A stretch of DNA of 64,000 nucleotides from Nocardioides insulae DSM 17944 (GCF_000422825.1 NZ_AUGU01000013.1:620001-684000); one strand, 5' to 3'. Positions 8,634-19,250 are shown, counted from the stretch's first letter. The notes: a model not told the origin generated them from the sequence alone. Made by a program: numbers and translations.

Positions 8634-9500
8634 CTACTCGGCCCGCACCGGGTCGCCCACGGCCAGGACGCCGGGGGCGGCGACGCCGGCGTAGGCGCCC
8701 AGACAGGCCCACTCGCCGAACGGTTCGACGGGCAGGGTGTTGGCCCGGATGACCCCGTGCAACCCGTCGCGGTCGGCCGGCAGCCCGGCATGACCGAGGG
8801 TGGTCATGACGCAGCGCACGGTCGGCATGAAGACCCGGGCGGCCACCGCACCGACGTGCACGGTGCGGCCGACCCACCCGTTCTCCACGAAGCCCTCGCC
8901 GACGGAGTCGATCACGAGGTTCGGGCGGTAGCGCCGCGGATCGAACGCGCCGGGGGCGGCCTCCGGACTCGCCCGTTCCAGCAGGTCGAGCGAGGAACTG
9001 GTGAGCAGATGCAGGGCGGCCACGTCGTAGGAGCGCCCCGGGGGCGACTGGATGTCCACCTGCCGCTCACCGTCGTCGTTGCGCTCCGCGTCGCGGGCGA
9101 AGCCGTTGAGCGGCTGGTCCTCGGGCCACACCATCTCCATGGTCTGCCCGGCCAGCGCGCCCACATCGGTGAGCCGCACCGCGGTGCCCAGCACCCGGGA
9201 GAGCGCCTCGTCGACCTGCGGGTCGTCGCCGGAGACGACCGTGCCGTCCGGACAGGTGATCCGCACCGGCGGCAGCGGTTCGCCGGCCACGGGCTCACCG
9301 GCGTACGCGGCGGAGAAGTCCAACAGGCCGGCCCAGCGGCGCGGCCGCTTGGCACTGAGGATCTTGCCGGTCGCGACGTCGACCAGGGCGAACCGGTGGT
9401 CACCGACCAACCCCTGACCGTCGACCTCGCAGCGGTCCAGGTCCTCCCCGCCCATCGACTTCACCGGGTAGCGGTGGATGCTGCGGATCGTGCCGGACAT
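8634..9500 (-). CDS. MOSC domain-containing protein (N-terminal beta barrel plus MOSC)
   Basis: Predicted molybdenum-cofactor-binding oxidoreductase subunit of 288 residues. The N-terminus IRSIHRYPVKSMGGEDLD is the MOSC_N barrel (about 1-110). The MOSC domain follows, with a candidate Mo/sulfur-carrying Cys in PTVRCVMTTL and the adjoining GLHGVIRANTLPVEPFGEWA. Relatives include YcbX/YiiM-type and mARC proteins, which reduce N-hydroxylated compounds; the substrate here is not known. A GGAGG sequence precedes the ATG, so this gene has a conventional leader. It is convergent with the MocR gene, whose stop is 63 bases away. Confidence 0.88.
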   Translation of the reverse strand: MSGTIRSIHRYPVKSMGGEDLDRCEVDGQGLVGDHRFALVDVATGKILSAKRPRRWAGLLDFSAAYAGEPVAGEPLPPVRITCPDGTVVSGDDPQVDEALSRVLGTAVRLTDVGALAGQTMEMVWPEDQPLNGFARDAERNDDGERQVDIQSPPGRSYDVAALHLLTSSSLDLLERASPEAAPGAFDPRRYRPNLVIDSVGEGFVENGWVGRTVHVGAVAARVFMPTVRCVMTTLGHAGLPADRDGLHGVIRANTLPVEPFGEWACLGAYAGVAAPGVLAVGDPVRAE

Positions 9501-9527
9501 CGGGCCTCCGAGGGACGGGGTCAGCGG

Positions 9528-9935
9528 TCAGCCGACATCCTGCCCGGTCTCGCCCGACTCCGCAGCCAGTTGCGCGTCGAGGGCCGCGTACGCCGCCGCC
9601 CGCTCCCGGTCGATCTTGCGGCCGAGCAGGTCGGCCATCGCCCACAGGATGGCGAACACGATCCCCAGCACGAACATGATCGGGGTGAGGAAGCCCATCG
9701 CGATGGCGGCGACCTGCACCACCCAACCGGCGGTGTAGGCCCACGGCCGGCGCAGCATCCCGGAGAGCACCAGGCAGATCACACACAGGCCGAGCCCGAG
9801 GGTGAGCGCCAGCCCCACCCCGACGTTCTCGATCGAGATCAGCACCGGGGTGGCCAGGCCGACGGTGATCGCCTCCAGCGCCAGGACGGCGGCGCACATG
9901 CCGCGCCGCGGCGACTTCTCGCGTTCTGCGCTCAC
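9528..9935 (-). CDS. DUF4233 membrane protein downstream of folC
   Basis: 135-residue integral membrane protein with about four hydrophobic segments (MCAAVLALEAITVGLATPV, VGLALTLGLGLCVICLVL, AYTAGWVVQVAAIAMG, MFVLGIVFAILWAMAD) and a charged cytosolic tail. It matches the DUF4233 family, typically found directly after folC in actinobacteria. Its ATG overlaps the folC stop (9932-9935), so expression is coupled to folate polyglutamylation. Function unknown; the constant pairing is the only clue. Confidence 0.85.
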   Translation of the reverse strand: MSAEREKSPRRGMCAAVLALEAITVGLATPVLISIENVGVGLALTLGLGLCVICLVLSGMLRRPWAYTAGWVVQVAAIAMGFLTPIMFVLGIVFAILWAMADLLGRKIDRERAAAYAALDAQLAAESGETGQDVG

Positions 9936-11299
9936 TTCGCACCGCCCAGCAACACTCGCGCCTCACCGACGGTGACCACCGATCCGGTGACCAGCACGGC
10001 ACCCGAGCCGATCGAGTCGGTGGTGCCCTCCTCGGCCAGGGTCACGGCCGCCTCGATCGCCTCGGCGAGCCCAGGAACCACGCGCACCCGGTCCTCTCCG
10101 TAGATCTCGGTGGCGAGCTCGCCGAGCCGCTCGGCGTGCATGGCCCGGTCGGTGGAGTTGCGGGTCACCACCAGCATGTCCAGGGCGGGCTCGAACGCGG
10201 CGAGCAACCCCTCGGCGTCCTTGTCCCCCATCACGCTCAGCACGCCGACGAGCGGGCGGAAGGAGAACGAGTCGTCCAGTGCCGCCACGGCGGCCGCCGC
10301 CCCGTGCGGGTTGTGCGCGGCGTCGAGCACGATGGTCGGCGAGCGCCGGACGACCTCGAGGCGACCGGGCGAGGTGGCCTCGGCGAAGGCCGCCCGGACG
10401 AGGTCGTCCCCGAGCGGCTCCCCGCCGCCCACGAACGCCTCGACGGCGGCGAGCGCGAGGACTGCGTTCTGGGCCTGGTGGGCGCCGTACAGCGGCAGGA
10501 ACAGGTCGTCGTAGCGACCACGCAGCCCCTGCAGCGAGACCAGTTGGCCGCCGACCGCGGGGGTACGGGAGACCACGCCGAACTCGACCCCCTCCCGGGC
10601 CACGGTGGCCCCCACCTCGGTGGCACGCGCCAGCAGCACCTCGGCCGCCTCGGGCTCCTGCTGGGCCAGCACCGCGACCGCGCCGGGCTTGATGATCCCG
10701 GACTTCTCGGTCGCGATCGCAGCCGGCGTCGTACCGAGGTAGCTGCTGTGGTCGACCGCGATGGGAGTCACCACCGCGACCTTGGCATCCATCACGTTGG
10801 TGGCATCCCACGAGCCGCCCATGCCCACCTCGACGACCGCGACGTCGACCGGCGCCTCGGCGAAGGCGGCATAGGCCATGCCGACCACCGTCTCGAAGAA
10901 GGACAACGGGTACGGCTGGTCGGCGTCGACAAGATGGGTGTACGGCGCCACGTCGTTGAACGCGCGCACGAACTCCTCGTCGCTCAGCGGCTCGCCGTCG
11001 ACGCTGATCCGCTCGCTGATCTTCTCCACGTGCGGACTGGTGAAGCGACCGGTGCGCAGCTCGAGGGTGCGCAGCAGGGAGTCGATCATCCGACTGGTCG
11101 AGGTCTTGCCGTTGGTGCCGGTGAGATGGATGACGGGGTAGGCCGCCTGCGGATCGCCGAGCAGCTCGGTGAAGGCACGGATCCGGTCCAGGGACGCCTC
11201 CAGCCGGGTCTCCGGCCAACGGGACAACAGCGCGTCCTCGACCTCCGCCAGGGTCTCGGCCGGACGGGGGGACTGCATCGGTGCATCGGACTCGGTCAT
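9932..11299 (-). CDS. folC: Dihydrofolate synthase / folylpolyglutamate synthase
   Basis: ATP-dependent Mur-ligase-family enzyme that adds Glu to dihydropteroate and then to reduced folates. The 455-residue protein shows the P-loop TGTNGKTS at about 60-67, the Omega-loop and folate-binding region RTGRFTSPHVEKISERI, a catalytic block VEVGMGGSWDATN, and DAAHNPHG in the C-terminal domain. It is followed by DUF4233 with a 4-base overlap. A TAGACT box lies nine bases before the ATG, giving at most a two-base leader. It is divergent from valS, 88 bases away. Confidence 0.95.
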   Translation of the reverse strand: MTESDAPMQSPRPAETLAEVEDALLSRWPETRLEASLDRIRAFTELLGDPQAAYPVIHLTGTNGKTSTSRMIDSLLRTLELRTGRFTSPHVEKISERISVDGEPLSDEEFVRAFNDVAPYTHLVDADQPYPLSFFETVVGMAYAAFAEAPVDVAVVEVGMGGSWDATNVMDAKVAVVTPIAVDHSSYLGTTPAAIATEKSGIIKPGAVAVLAQQEPEAAEVLLARATEVGATVAREGVEFGVVSRTPAVGGQLVSLQGLRGRYDDLFLPLYGAHQAQNAVLALAAVEAFVGGGEPLGDDLVRAAFAEATSPGRLEVVRRSPTIVLDAAHNPHGAAAAVAALDDSFSFRPLVGVLSVMGDKDAEGLLAAFEPALDMLVVTRNSTDRAMHAERLGELATEIYGEDRVRVVPGLAEAIEAAVTLAEEGTTDSIGSGAVLVTGSVVTVGEARVLLGGAK

Positions 11300-11374
11300 C
11301 GCCGGGCAAGTCTAGGCGGCAGTGGTCCGGCGGCCGGAATCACAACCGGTTTCGGGGCCGGGGCCCCCGACGCC

Positions 11375-11380
11375 TAGGAT
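11375..11380 (+). promoter_or_regulatory. -10 box of valS (predicted leaderless start)
   Basis: TAGGAT followed by seven bases and the valS ATG at 11388. It supports this ATG over an in-frame upstream start at 11322, which would place the promoter inside the coding region. Confidence 0.6.
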
Positions 11381-11387
11381 TTCGTCC

Positions 11388-14033
11388 ATGACGGAGATCC
11401 AGAACAGCACGCAGGCGCCCGGGGGCACCGACACGACGAGCGCACCACGCGCCGTCGTCGTACCCGAGAAGCCCGCGCTCGAGGGTCTCGAGGGTAAGTG
11501 GAGCGCGCAGTGGAAGGCTGACGACACCTACGCCTTCGACCGCACCCAGCCCCGTGAGAACGTCTACGCGATCGACACGCCCCCGCCCACGGTGAGCGGC
11601 AGCCTGCACGTCGGCCACGTGTTCTCCTACACCCACACCGACCTGATCGCCCGTTTCCAGCGGATGCGGGGCAAGACGATCTTCTACCCGATGGGGTGGG
11701 ACGACAACGGCCTGCCGACCGAGCGGCGGGTGCAGAACTACTTCGGGGTCCGATGCGACCCGACCCTGCCCTACGACCCCGACTTCACCCCGCCGGAGAA
11801 GCCGGACGGCAAGCGGCAGACGCCGATCAGCCGCCCCAACTTCATCGAACTGTGTGAGCAGTTGGTGACCCAGGACGAGCAGGCCTTCGAGGCGCTGTGG
11901 CGCACCCTGGGGCTCTCGGTCGACTGGGCGCAGCACTACACCACCATCGGTGCCAAGGCCCGGGTCGCCTCCCAGCGCGCGTTCCTGCGCAACCTGGCCC
12001 GCGGCGAGGCCTACCTGCAGGAGGCCCCCACCCTGTGGGATGTCACCTTCCAGACCGCCGTCGCCCAGGCCGAGCTCGAGGCGCGTGAGTACGCCGGCGC
12101 CTACCACCGGGTCGCGTTCCACCGGCCGGACGGCACCCCGGTGCACATCGAGACCACCCGTCCCGAACTGATCGCCAGCGTGGTCGCCCTGATCGCCCAC
12201 CCCGACGACGAGCGGTACGCCGATCTGTTCGGCACCACCGTCACCTCGCCGATCTTCGGTGTCCAGATCCCGGTGCTGGCCCACCCCGCCGCCGAGATGG
12301 ACAAGGGCGCGGGCATCGCGATGTGCTGCACCTTCGGCGACCTCACCGACGTCCAGTGGTGGCGCGAGCTCCAGCTCCCGGTCCGCACCGTGATCGGCCG
12401 CGACGGGCGGTTCAGCCGGGAGACGCCGGAGTGGCTCTCCGGTGAGGCGGCTGCCGCGGCGTACGAGGAACTGCAGGGCAAGACCGTGCACAGCGCCCGC
12501 GAGACGATGGTCGCCAAGCTGAAGGAGTCCGGCGACCTCGACGGCGAGCCCAAGCCGACCCAGCGGATGGCCAACTTCTACGAGAAGGGCGACAAGCCGC
12601 TCGAGATCGTCGCCACCCGGCAGTGGTACATCACCAACGGCGGCCGCGATGCCGACCTGCGCAACGCCCTGATCCAGGACGGCGAGTCCATCACCTGGGT
12701 GCCCGAGCACATGCGGCACCGCTACGACAACTGGGTGGGCGGCCTGAACGGTGACTGGCTGATCTCCCGCCAGCGCTTCTTCGGCATCCCGTTCCCGGTC
12801 TGGTATCGCCTGGACGCCGACGGCGAGCCCGACTACGACCAGCCGCTGCTGCCCACCGAGGCGCAGCTGCCGATCGACCCGTCCACCGACGCGCCCGAGG
12901 GGTACACCGAGGAGCAGCGCGGTCAGGCCGGTGGCTTCATCGGTGACCCCGATGTGATGGACACCTGGGCCACCTCCTCGCTGACCCCGCAGATCGCCGG
13001 CGGGTGGGAGACCGACCCCGACCTGTTCGAGCGGGTCTTCCCGATGGACCTGTGCACCAACGCGCACGACATCATCCGAACCTGGCTGTTCAGCCGGGTG
13101 GCCCGGGCGAGGCTGGAGAACGGTGCGGTCCCGTGGTCGCACGCGATGATCTCCGGGTTCATCCTCGACCCCGACCGGAAGAAGATGTCGAAGTCGAAGG
13201 GCAACGTCGTCGTCCCGACCGAGACCCTCGACAAGTTCGGCGCGGACGCCGTCCGCTGGCGTGCCGCGATGGCCCGCCCCGGCCTCGACTCGCCGTTCGA
13301 CGAGACCCAGATGAAGGTCGGCCGCCGACTGGCGATGAAGGTGCTCAACGCCTCCAAGTTCGTGCTCGACCGGGTGCAGGCGACCGAGATCAACCCGTTC
13401 GAGGTGTCCGAGCCGATCGACTGTGCCCTGCTCGGCCGGCTGTGCACCGTCATCACCCGCGCCACCGAGGCGTTCGAGGCCTACGACTACACCACCGCGC
13501 TGGAGACCACCGAGAAGTTCTTCTGGGACTTCTGCGACGACTACCTCGAACTGGTCAAGGAGCGGGCCTACGCCCAGCCCGACGAGGAGGACTCCGCGGC
13601 ACGCTCCGGCACCGCGTCGGCCAAGGCCACCCTCGCGATCGCGCTGCACGCACAGCTGCGCCTGCTCGCACCGTCCCTGCCCTACGTCACCGAAGAGGTC
13701 TGGTCGTGGTGGCAGGAGGGCTCGATCCACCGCAGCAGCTGGCCCACCGAACTGGAGCTGGGCTCCGCCGCCGCCGCCGACCCGGCCCCCCTGGACGCCG
13801 TCGCCGCTGCCCTGTCCGGCATCCGCGGCGCCAAGTCGGCCGCCAAGGTGAAGATGCGCACCCCGCTCGGCCGGGTGGTCATCACCGGCCCGGAGCCCCT
13901 GGTGGAGGGTGCCCGCATCGCCGCCGACGACCTGCGTCGTACTGGCGTGATCGAAGGCGACCTCGTCTTCACCGTGGACCCCGCGGCCGGCGAGCTCTCC
14001 GCCGAGGCCGAGATCGCTCCAGTGACCGACTGA
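11388..14033 (+). CDS. valS: Valyl-tRNA synthetase, alternative (archaeal/IleS-like) form
   Basis: Class I synthetase that charges tRNA-Val. The 881-residue protein has HVGH in [12 protein letters not shown] (about residue 73), the [24 protein letters not shown] segment, a CP1 editing domain (about 200-440), KMSKSKGN at about 598, and an anticodon-binding helical domain. It ends soon afterwards without the long C-terminal coiled coil of typical bacterial ValS, and its sequence resembles the alternative ValS group of some actinobacteria. No T-box is present: the start is predicted to be leaderless. It is convergent with clpX across the 22-bp repeat arrays. Confidence 0.93.
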   Translation: MTEIQNSTQAPGGTDTTSAPRAVVVPEKPALEGLEGKWSAQWKADDTYAFDRTQPRENVYAIDTPPPTVSGSLHVGHVFSYTHTDLIARFQRMRGKTIFYPMGWDDNGLPTERRVQNYFGVRCDPTLPYDPDFTPPEKPDGKRQTPISRPNFIELCEQLVTQDEQAFEALWRTLGLSVDWAQHYTTIGAKARVASQRAFLRNLARGEAYLQEAPTLWDVTFQTAVAQAELEAREYAGAYHRVAFHRPDGTPVHIETTRPELIASVVALIAHPDDERYADLFGTTVTSPIFGVQIPVLAHPAAEMDKGAGIAMCCTFGDLTDVQWWRELQLPVRTVIGRDGRFSRETPEWLSGEAAAAAYEELQGKTVHSARETMVAKLKESGDLDGEPKPTQRMANFYEKGDKPLEIVATRQWYITNGGRDADLRNALIQDGESITWVPEHMRHRYDNWVGGLNGDWLISRQRFFGIPFPVWYRLDADGEPDYDQPLLPTEAQLPIDPSTDAPEGYTEEQRGQAGGFIGDPDVMDTWATSSLTPQIAGGWETDPDLFERVFPMDLCTNAHDIIRTWLFSRVARARLENGAVPWSHAMISGFILDPDRKKMSKSKGNVVVPTETLDKFGADAVRWRAAMARPGLDSPFDETQMKVGRRLAMKVLNASKFVLDRVQATEINPFEVSEPIDCALLGRLCTVITRATEAFEAYDYTTALETTEKFFWDFCDDYLELVKERAYAQPDEEDSAARSGTASAKATLAIALHAQLRLLAPSLPYVTEEVWSWWQEGSIHRSSWPTELELGSAAAADPAPLDAVAAALSGIRGAKSAAKVKMRTPLGRVVITGPEPLVEGARIAADDLRRTGVIEGDLVFTVDPAAGELSAEAEIAPVTD

Positions 14034-14066
14034 CCCCTCACCGCCCGCCCCCGGGGCCCCTCTTCC

Positions 14067-14198
14067 GTTGAGTCGGGCCCCGTGGCCGGTTGAGTCGGTC
14101 CTCGTGGACGGTTGAGTCGGTCCTCGCGGACGAGCGAGTCGGTCCCCATGGACGATCGAGTCGGTCCCCATGGACGATCGACTCCGTCCCCGCGGTCC
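14067..14198. repeat. 22-bp tandem repeat array, six units (left arm of an inverted pair)
   Basis: Six head-to-tail 22-base units start at 14067, 14089, 14111, 14133, 14155 and 14177. The shared core is GTTGAGTCGGTCC followed by a variable TCGYGGACG-like end. The two best-preserved units (second and third) differ at one base, and later units decay. The period is not a multiple of three, so this is not coding. It lies just after the valS stop. Confidence 0.9.
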
Positions 14199-14233
14199 AT
14201 CACCTCTGGGGCCGCGGCAGGGTGTCCGAATTG

Positions 14234-14310
14234 CCCAACTCGACCGTCCGGCACGACCAACTCAACCGTCCGGCACGACCAACTCAACCGTCCGGCACGA
14301 CCAACTCGAC
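14234..14310. repeat. 22-bp tandem repeat array, about 3.5 units (right arm, inverted relative to the left)
   Basis: Units start at 14234, 14256, 14278 and 14300 (the last partial). The core is ACCAACTCAACCGTCC followed by GGCACG. The reverse complement, GGACGGTTGAGTTGGT, matches the left array core in all but one base, so the arrays face each other across about 35 bases. Confidence 0.9.
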
Positions 14311-14321
14311 GGCGCAAGACA

Positions 14322-14357
14322 AACGGGCCGCCCTCCGATGCAGGAGGGCGGCCCGTT
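14322..14357 (-). terminator. Rho-independent terminator of clpX
   Basis: Perfect 15-bp stem (14322-14336 with 14343-14357) and a 6-base loop, starting 15 bases after the clpX stop. In clpX direction it is followed by TTTGTCTTG. It may also stop transcripts coming from valS. Confidence 0.88.
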
Positions 14358-14372
14358 GGCGTCAGACGTGGC

Positions 14373-15656
<1,284 letters not shown>

Positions 15657-15819
15657 GGGCGGTCATCCTCTCGAGTGCCGGTCGTCACCGGCCATTTCAC
15701 CACTGGGTCGAACTTGGGGGTGGTCGATCGTCCTCGGCACGGACCGGTCGACCTCGCTGACGCTACCCCGTGCCCGGCCCGGCGGGCAGGACGGACACGG
15801 GGAGCGATCACGCATGACG

Positions 15820-16425
15820 TCAGGCGATCGCCGGCGTCTTGAGGCTGCCGAGCACGGAGTCCACGATGCCGTACTCGACCGCCTGCTGGGCGGTGAGGAT
15901 CTTGTCGCGCTCGATGTCGGAGCTGACCTCCTCGAGCGAACGGCCGGTGTGGTCGGCGATCATCTTCTCCAGCAGCTCGCGCATCCGCAGGATCTCGTTG
16001 GCCTGGATCTCGATGTCGGAGGTCTGCCCGAAGGTGCCCTCGGTGTAGGGCTGGTGGATCAGGATCCGGCTGTTGGGCAGGGCCATCCGCTTGCCCCGGG
16101 TGCCCGCGCCGAGCAGGATGGCCGCGGCCGAGGCGGCCTGGCCCATGCACACCGTCTGGACGTCGGGCTTGATGAACTGCATCGTGTCGTAGATCGCCGT
16201 GCAGGCGGTGAATGAGCCGCCGGGGCTGTTGATGTAGATGCTGATGTCCTGGTCGGGATTCATCGACTGCAGGCACAGCAGTTGCGCGATCACCGCGTTG
16301 GCGACATCGTCGCTGATCGGCGTGCCGAGGTAGATGATGCGCTCCTCGAACAGCTTGGCGTAGGGGTCGATCCGGCGCACGCCGTAGGAGGTGCGCTCTT
16401 CCCACTGCGGGATGTAGTAGCTCAT
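15820..16425 (-). CDS. clpP: ClpP2, proteolytic subunit of the Clp protease
   Basis: Serine protease subunit of 201 residues. The catalytic Ser is S99 in GQAASAAA and the His is H124 in ILIHQP; the triad Asp follows in the handle region. It starts two bases after the clpP1 stop, forming the clpP1-clpP2 operon typical of actinobacteria, whose products assemble into a mixed two-ring tetradecamer. Labelled ClpP2 by position and by its MSYYIPQWEE start. Confidence 0.95.
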   Translation of the reverse strand: MSYYIPQWEERTSYGVRRIDPYAKLFEERIIYLGTPISDDVANAVIAQLLCLQSMNPDQDISIYINSPGGSFTACTAIYDTMQFIKPDVQTVCMGQAASAAAILLGAGTRGKRMALPNSRILIHQPYTEGTFGQTSDIEIQANEILRMRELLEKMIADHTGRSLEEVSSDIERDKILTAQQAVEYGIVDSVLGSLKTPAIA

Positions 16426-16427
16426 GC

Positions 16428-17096
16428 TCAGTCCTTCTTGTGGGCCGGACGGCCCTCGGCGGAAGCCTCGCGGGCGCTGGCGATGACCTGGTCGACCAGG
16501 CCGTACTCCTTCGCCTCGTCGGCGGTGAACCAGCGGTCACGGTCGGCGTCGGTGGTGACCTGCTCCAGGCTCTGACCGGTGTGCGTGGCGATCAGGTTGA
16601 GCAGCACGTTCTTGATGTGGAGCGACTGCTGGGCCTGGATCTTGATGTCGGAGGCGGAACCACCCATGCCCGAGGACGGCTGGTGCATCATGATCCGCGC
16701 GTGCGGGAGGGCGTAGCGCTTGCCCTTGGCTCCGGCGCAGAGGAGGAACTGGCCCATCGAGGCGGCCAGCCCCATCCCGACGGTGGCGACGTCGTTGGGG
16801 ATGTAGTTCATCGTGTCGTAGATCGCCATGCCCGCATCCACCGAGCCGCCGGGGCTGTTGATGTGGAGGAAGATGTCGGCCTCGGGGTCCTCCGCCGAGA
16901 GCAGCAGCAGCTGCGCACAGATGGCGTTCGCGTTCTGATCGCGGACCTCGGAGCCGAGGAAGACGATGCGCTCCCGCAGCAGCCGGTTGTAGATGTTGTC
17001 GTCGAGCAGGTTGATCCCGGAGTCACCGCTCATGGACGGCCCCGTCCCGGAACGAGCCGGCCCTGCGTTGTCGGGGAGGCTGGAGTACTGAGTCAC
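16428..17096 (-). CDS. clpP: ClpP1, proteolytic subunit of the Clp protease
   Basis: Partner of ClpP2; 222 residues from a GTG start. The catalytic Ser is S113 in GLAASMGQ and the His is H138 in IMMHQP. I chose GTG 17096 because TAGTGT ends seven bases upstream, predicting a leaderless message; an ATG at 17033 would give 201 residues and is the alternative. The first ~25 residues would be a propeptide-like extension that ClpP usually processes. A ClgR-like palindrome and a -35/-10 pair lie upstream, so the operon is probably stress-controlled. Confidence 0.94.
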   Translation of the reverse strand: MTQYSSLPDNAGPARSGTGPSMSGDSGINLLDDNIYNRLLRERIVFLGSEVRDQNANAICAQLLLLSAEDPEADIFLHINSPGGSVDAGMAIYDTMNYIPNDVATVGMGLAASMGQFLLCAGAKGKRYALPHARIMMHQPSSGMGGSASDIKIQAQQSLHIKNVLLNLIATHTGQSLEQVTTDADRDRWFTADEAKEYGLVDQVIASAREASAEGRPAHKKD

Positions 17097-17103
17097 GACG
17101 CCG

Positions 17104-17131
17104 ACACTAGCCGGAAGGACGGACAGTTCCA
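17104..17131 (-). promoter_or_regulatory. clpP1-clpP2 promoter
   Basis: Minus-strand -35 TGGAAC (17126-17131), 16-base spacer, -10 TAGTGT (17104-17109), then seven bases to the GTG at 17096. Confidence 0.55.
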
Positions 17132-17144
17132 CGGGTCTTGCGGT

Positions 17145-17160
17145 GCTGTTCGCCGACAGC
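17145..17160. promoter_or_regulatory. Candidate ClgR box upstream of clpP1
   Basis: GCTGTTCGCCGACAGC is an interrupted palindrome (GCTGT/ACAGC) that contains GTTCGC-N5-GC, close to the actinobacterial ClgR motif. It is centred about 57 bases upstream of the predicted start, a normal activator position. No clgR gene is in the window. Confidence 0.45.
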
Positions 17161-17207
17161 AGACAGGACCGGCCCTCCGCTGCCGCCGCCCGCCCTCCCC
17201 GGGTGGC

Positions 17208-17264
17208 CCACGTCACGACGCCGCCCCCGCACGATGTTCGTGCGGGGGCGGCGTCGTGACGTGG
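17208..17264. terminator. Terminator hairpin of tig with a 25-bp perfect stem
   Basis: 17208-17232 is the exact reverse complement of 17240-17264, with a 7-base loop. It begins about ten bases after the tig stop and separates tig from the clpP1 promoter region. Confidence 0.88.
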
Positions 17265-17274
17265 AGGGAGCGGA

Positions 17275-18699
17275 TCAGGCCTCGGCCTTCTCCTCGGACT
17301 CCTCGGACTCCTCGGACTCCTCGGACTCCTCGGCGTTCTCGGTCTCCGCAGCGTCGGTCGCCTCGGGCTCACCGATGCTGCCGTCGGGCTGCAGGTTCTT
17401 CAGGTCCACGACGTTGCCCGAGGCGTCCTTGATCACCGCGGACTCGACGATCGAGGCCAGCGCCTTGCCGCGCAGGATCTCCTGGACCAGCTCGGGCACG
17501 TGGTTGTGCTCGAACATGTGGTTGATGAACTCCTGCGGGTCCTGACCCGACTGCTGCGCACGGCGCAGCATGTGCTGGGTGAGCTCCTGCTGGTCGATGC
17601 CGAGCTCGTCCTTCTTCGCGATCGCGTCGAGGATGAACTGTGCGGCGACCGCGTCACTGACCCGGCGCTGGAGGTCTGCCTCGAACTCGTCGACGGTCTG
17701 GCCCTCGTCCTCGAGGTACTTCTCCATCGTCATCCCGGCCATGACGAGCTGCTGCTCGATGTTCTCCCGGCGGGCGTTCAGCTCGGAGGTGACCATCGCC
17801 TCGGGGAGCGGGATCTCGACCTTGTCGAGCAGCACCTCGAGGACGGCGTCGCGGGCGGCGGCCGCCTGCTCCAGGCGCTTGCCGTTCGCGAGCCGCTCAC
17901 GCACGTCGGCGGCGAGCTCCTCGACCGTGTCGAACTCGCTGGCGAGCTGGGCGAACTCGTCGTCGTACTCGGGAAGCTCCTGCTCCTGGACCTGCGAGAT
18001 CCGCACGGTGACCTCGACGTCCTGACCGACCAGGTCGCCACCCACCAGCTGGCTGGTGAAGACCTTCTCCTCGCCGGCGGAGAGCCCGGTGATCGCCTCG
18101 TCCAGGCCGTCGAGCATGCCGCCCCGACCGACCTGGTAGCTCATCCCGGAGACCTCGGCGCCCTCGACGGTCTCGCCGTCCTTGGTGGCGACCAGGTCGA
18201 TGACGACGAAGTCGCCGTCCTGCGCGGCCCGCTCCACGTCACTCAGGGTGCCGAAGCGCTCGCGCATCGCCGTGATCTGCTCGTCGAAGTCCTCGTCGGT
18301 GACCTCGGCGTCCTCGACCTCGGCCTCCAGCCCCTCGTAGTCGGGGAGGGTGATCTCGGGCTTGACGTCGACCTCGGCGGTGAACTCGAGGACCTGGTTG
18401 TCCTCCAGCTTGGTCAGCTCGACCTCCGGCTGGGCCAGGGGCTCGAGGTCGTTCTCCTGGAGCGCCTCCATGTACTTCTGCGGGAGGACGTCGTTGACGG
18501 CCTGGTCGAGCACCGCGCCGCGGCCGACCTGCCTGTCGATCACCAGCGGCGGGACCTTGCCCCGGCGGAACCCGGGGACGTTGATCTGCTGGGCGATCTG
18601 CTTGTACGCCGCGTCGAGGCTCGGCTTGAGCTCCTCGAAGGGCACCTCGACGGTCAGCTTGACCCGGGTGGGGTTCAAGGTCTCGACGGCGCTCTTCAC
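17275..18699 (-). CDS. tig: Trigger factor, ribosome-bound chaperone and prolyl isomerase
   Basis: Binds at the ribosome exit tunnel and shields nascent chains. The 474-residue protein has the ribosome-binding N-domain with the signature GFRRGKVP (about residue 45), an FKBP-type isomerase domain beginning near [16 protein letters not shown] (about 155-240), and a helical C-domain. The start is GTG 18699 ([15 protein letters not shown]), preceded by AGGAG at seven bases; an upstream ATG in frame lacks that support. The tail ends in an acidic Glu-Glu-Ser repeat encoded by a 9-base tandem repeat. Located just before clpP1, the usual tig-clpP-clpX association. Confidence 0.96.
   Translation of the reverse strand: MKSAVETLNPTRVKLTVEVPFEELKPSLDAAYKQIAQQINVPGFRRGKVPPLVIDRQVGRGAVLDQAVNDVLPQKYMEALQENDLEPLAQPEVELTKLEDNQVLEFTAEVDVKPEITLPDYEGLEAEVEDAEVTDEDFDEQITAMRERFGTLSDVERAAQDGDFVVIDLVATKDGETVEGAEVSGMSYQVGRGGMLDGLDEAITGLSAGEEKVFTSQLVGGDLVGQDVEVTVRISQVQEQELPEYDDEFAQLASEFDTVEELAADVRERLANGKRLEQAAAARDAVLEVLLDKVEIPLPEAMVTSELNARRENIEQQLVMAGMTMEKYLEDEGQTVDEFEADLQRRVSDAVAAQFILDAIAKKDELGIDQQELTQHMLRRAQQSGQDPQEFINHMFEHNHVPELVQEILRGKALASIVESAVIKDASGNVVDLKNLQPDGSIGEPEATDAAETENAEESEESEESEESEEKAEA
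17291..17326. repeat. 9-bp tandem repeat inside the tig C-terminus
   Basis: Four exact copies of TCCTCGGAC, plus a near copy, encode Glu-Glu-Ser repeats in the acidic tail. Slippage would change length without breaking the frame. Confidence 0.9.
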
Positions 18700-18774
18700 A
18701 GGGTTTCTCCTGTCGTTGTTCATCGGGTAGGTGGTGCATGGGTGAAGGTCCGGGTGGACCGACACCACGATCCG

Positions 18775-18847
18775 TCGGGGCGACAGGACTCGAACCTGCG
18801 ATCTCCTGCTCCCAAAGCAGGCGCGCTAGCCACTACGCTACGCCCCG
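18775..18847 (-). tRNA. tRNA-Pro (TGG anticodon)
   Basis: 73-base cloverleaf. Acceptor arms CGGGGCG and CGCCCCG pair over seven bases. The anticodon stem is CCTGC/GCAGG around the loop TTTGGGA, giving anticodon TGG, and the T-arm GGTTCGAATCC is present. No CCA is encoded. It lies upstream of tig on the same strand; the 240 bases up to tRNA-Gly hold no supported gene. Confidence 0.95.
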
Positions 18848-19090
18848 CCAAACGAGGCCCTCATCGAGATGGGGGCCGGCTTGGTGCGGAGGATGAGGGC
18901 CGGACGCGCCGGCACACCGATCTCTCCACCGGCACAGAGTAGTTGAGCACCCCGGCGGGGGCGTAACCGAGGCGCCCCCTGGGACATCACGGGAGGACCG
19001 CGGGCCTGTGGCCGCCCGGATCCGGGAGACCGCGGCCGGGCTCGGGGCGGCGGGATCACCCGAGCGAGAGGCCCGAGGAGGGAGGTCTGG

Positions 19091-19161
19091 AGCGGATGAC
19101 GGGAATCGAACCCGCGTAGCCAGTTTGGAAGACTGGGGCTCTACCATTGAGCTACATCCGC
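19091..19161 (-). tRNA. tRNA-Gly (TCC anticodon)
   Basis: 71-base cloverleaf with acceptor GCGGATG/CATCCGC, D-arm TAGCTCAATGGTAGAGC, anticodon stem CCAGT/ACTGG around CTTCCAA (anticodon TCC) and T-arm GGGTTCGATTCCC. No encoded CCA. Confidence 0.95.
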
Positions 19162-19250
19162 GTGGCCGTCACCGGCCGGTCGTATGGTGCCACACCCACC
19201 GGCCGATCCGACAACCCGCCCCGCCCGGCACCCCGCTTCAGGCACCCGGC

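Noticed and set aside
8564..8640. Peptide-like tail (AVRAGAVVVEQDSFAISY) after the MOSC stop, in another frame
   Set aside because: Looks protein-like but is only about 20 residues with no upstream continuation in that frame; not enough for a frameshifted gene or pseudogene.
11300..11387. T-box leader upstream of valS
   Set aside because: Only 88 bases separate folC and valS and the promoter is predicted to start at the ATG, leaving no room.
11340..14171. Minus-strand open frame of more than 900 codons over valS
   Set aside because: Antisense shadow of valS; it also reads through the 22-bp array, giving nonsense repeats.
14067..14310. CRISPR array
   Set aside because: The 22-bp units are contiguous with no spacers and no cas genes are nearby.
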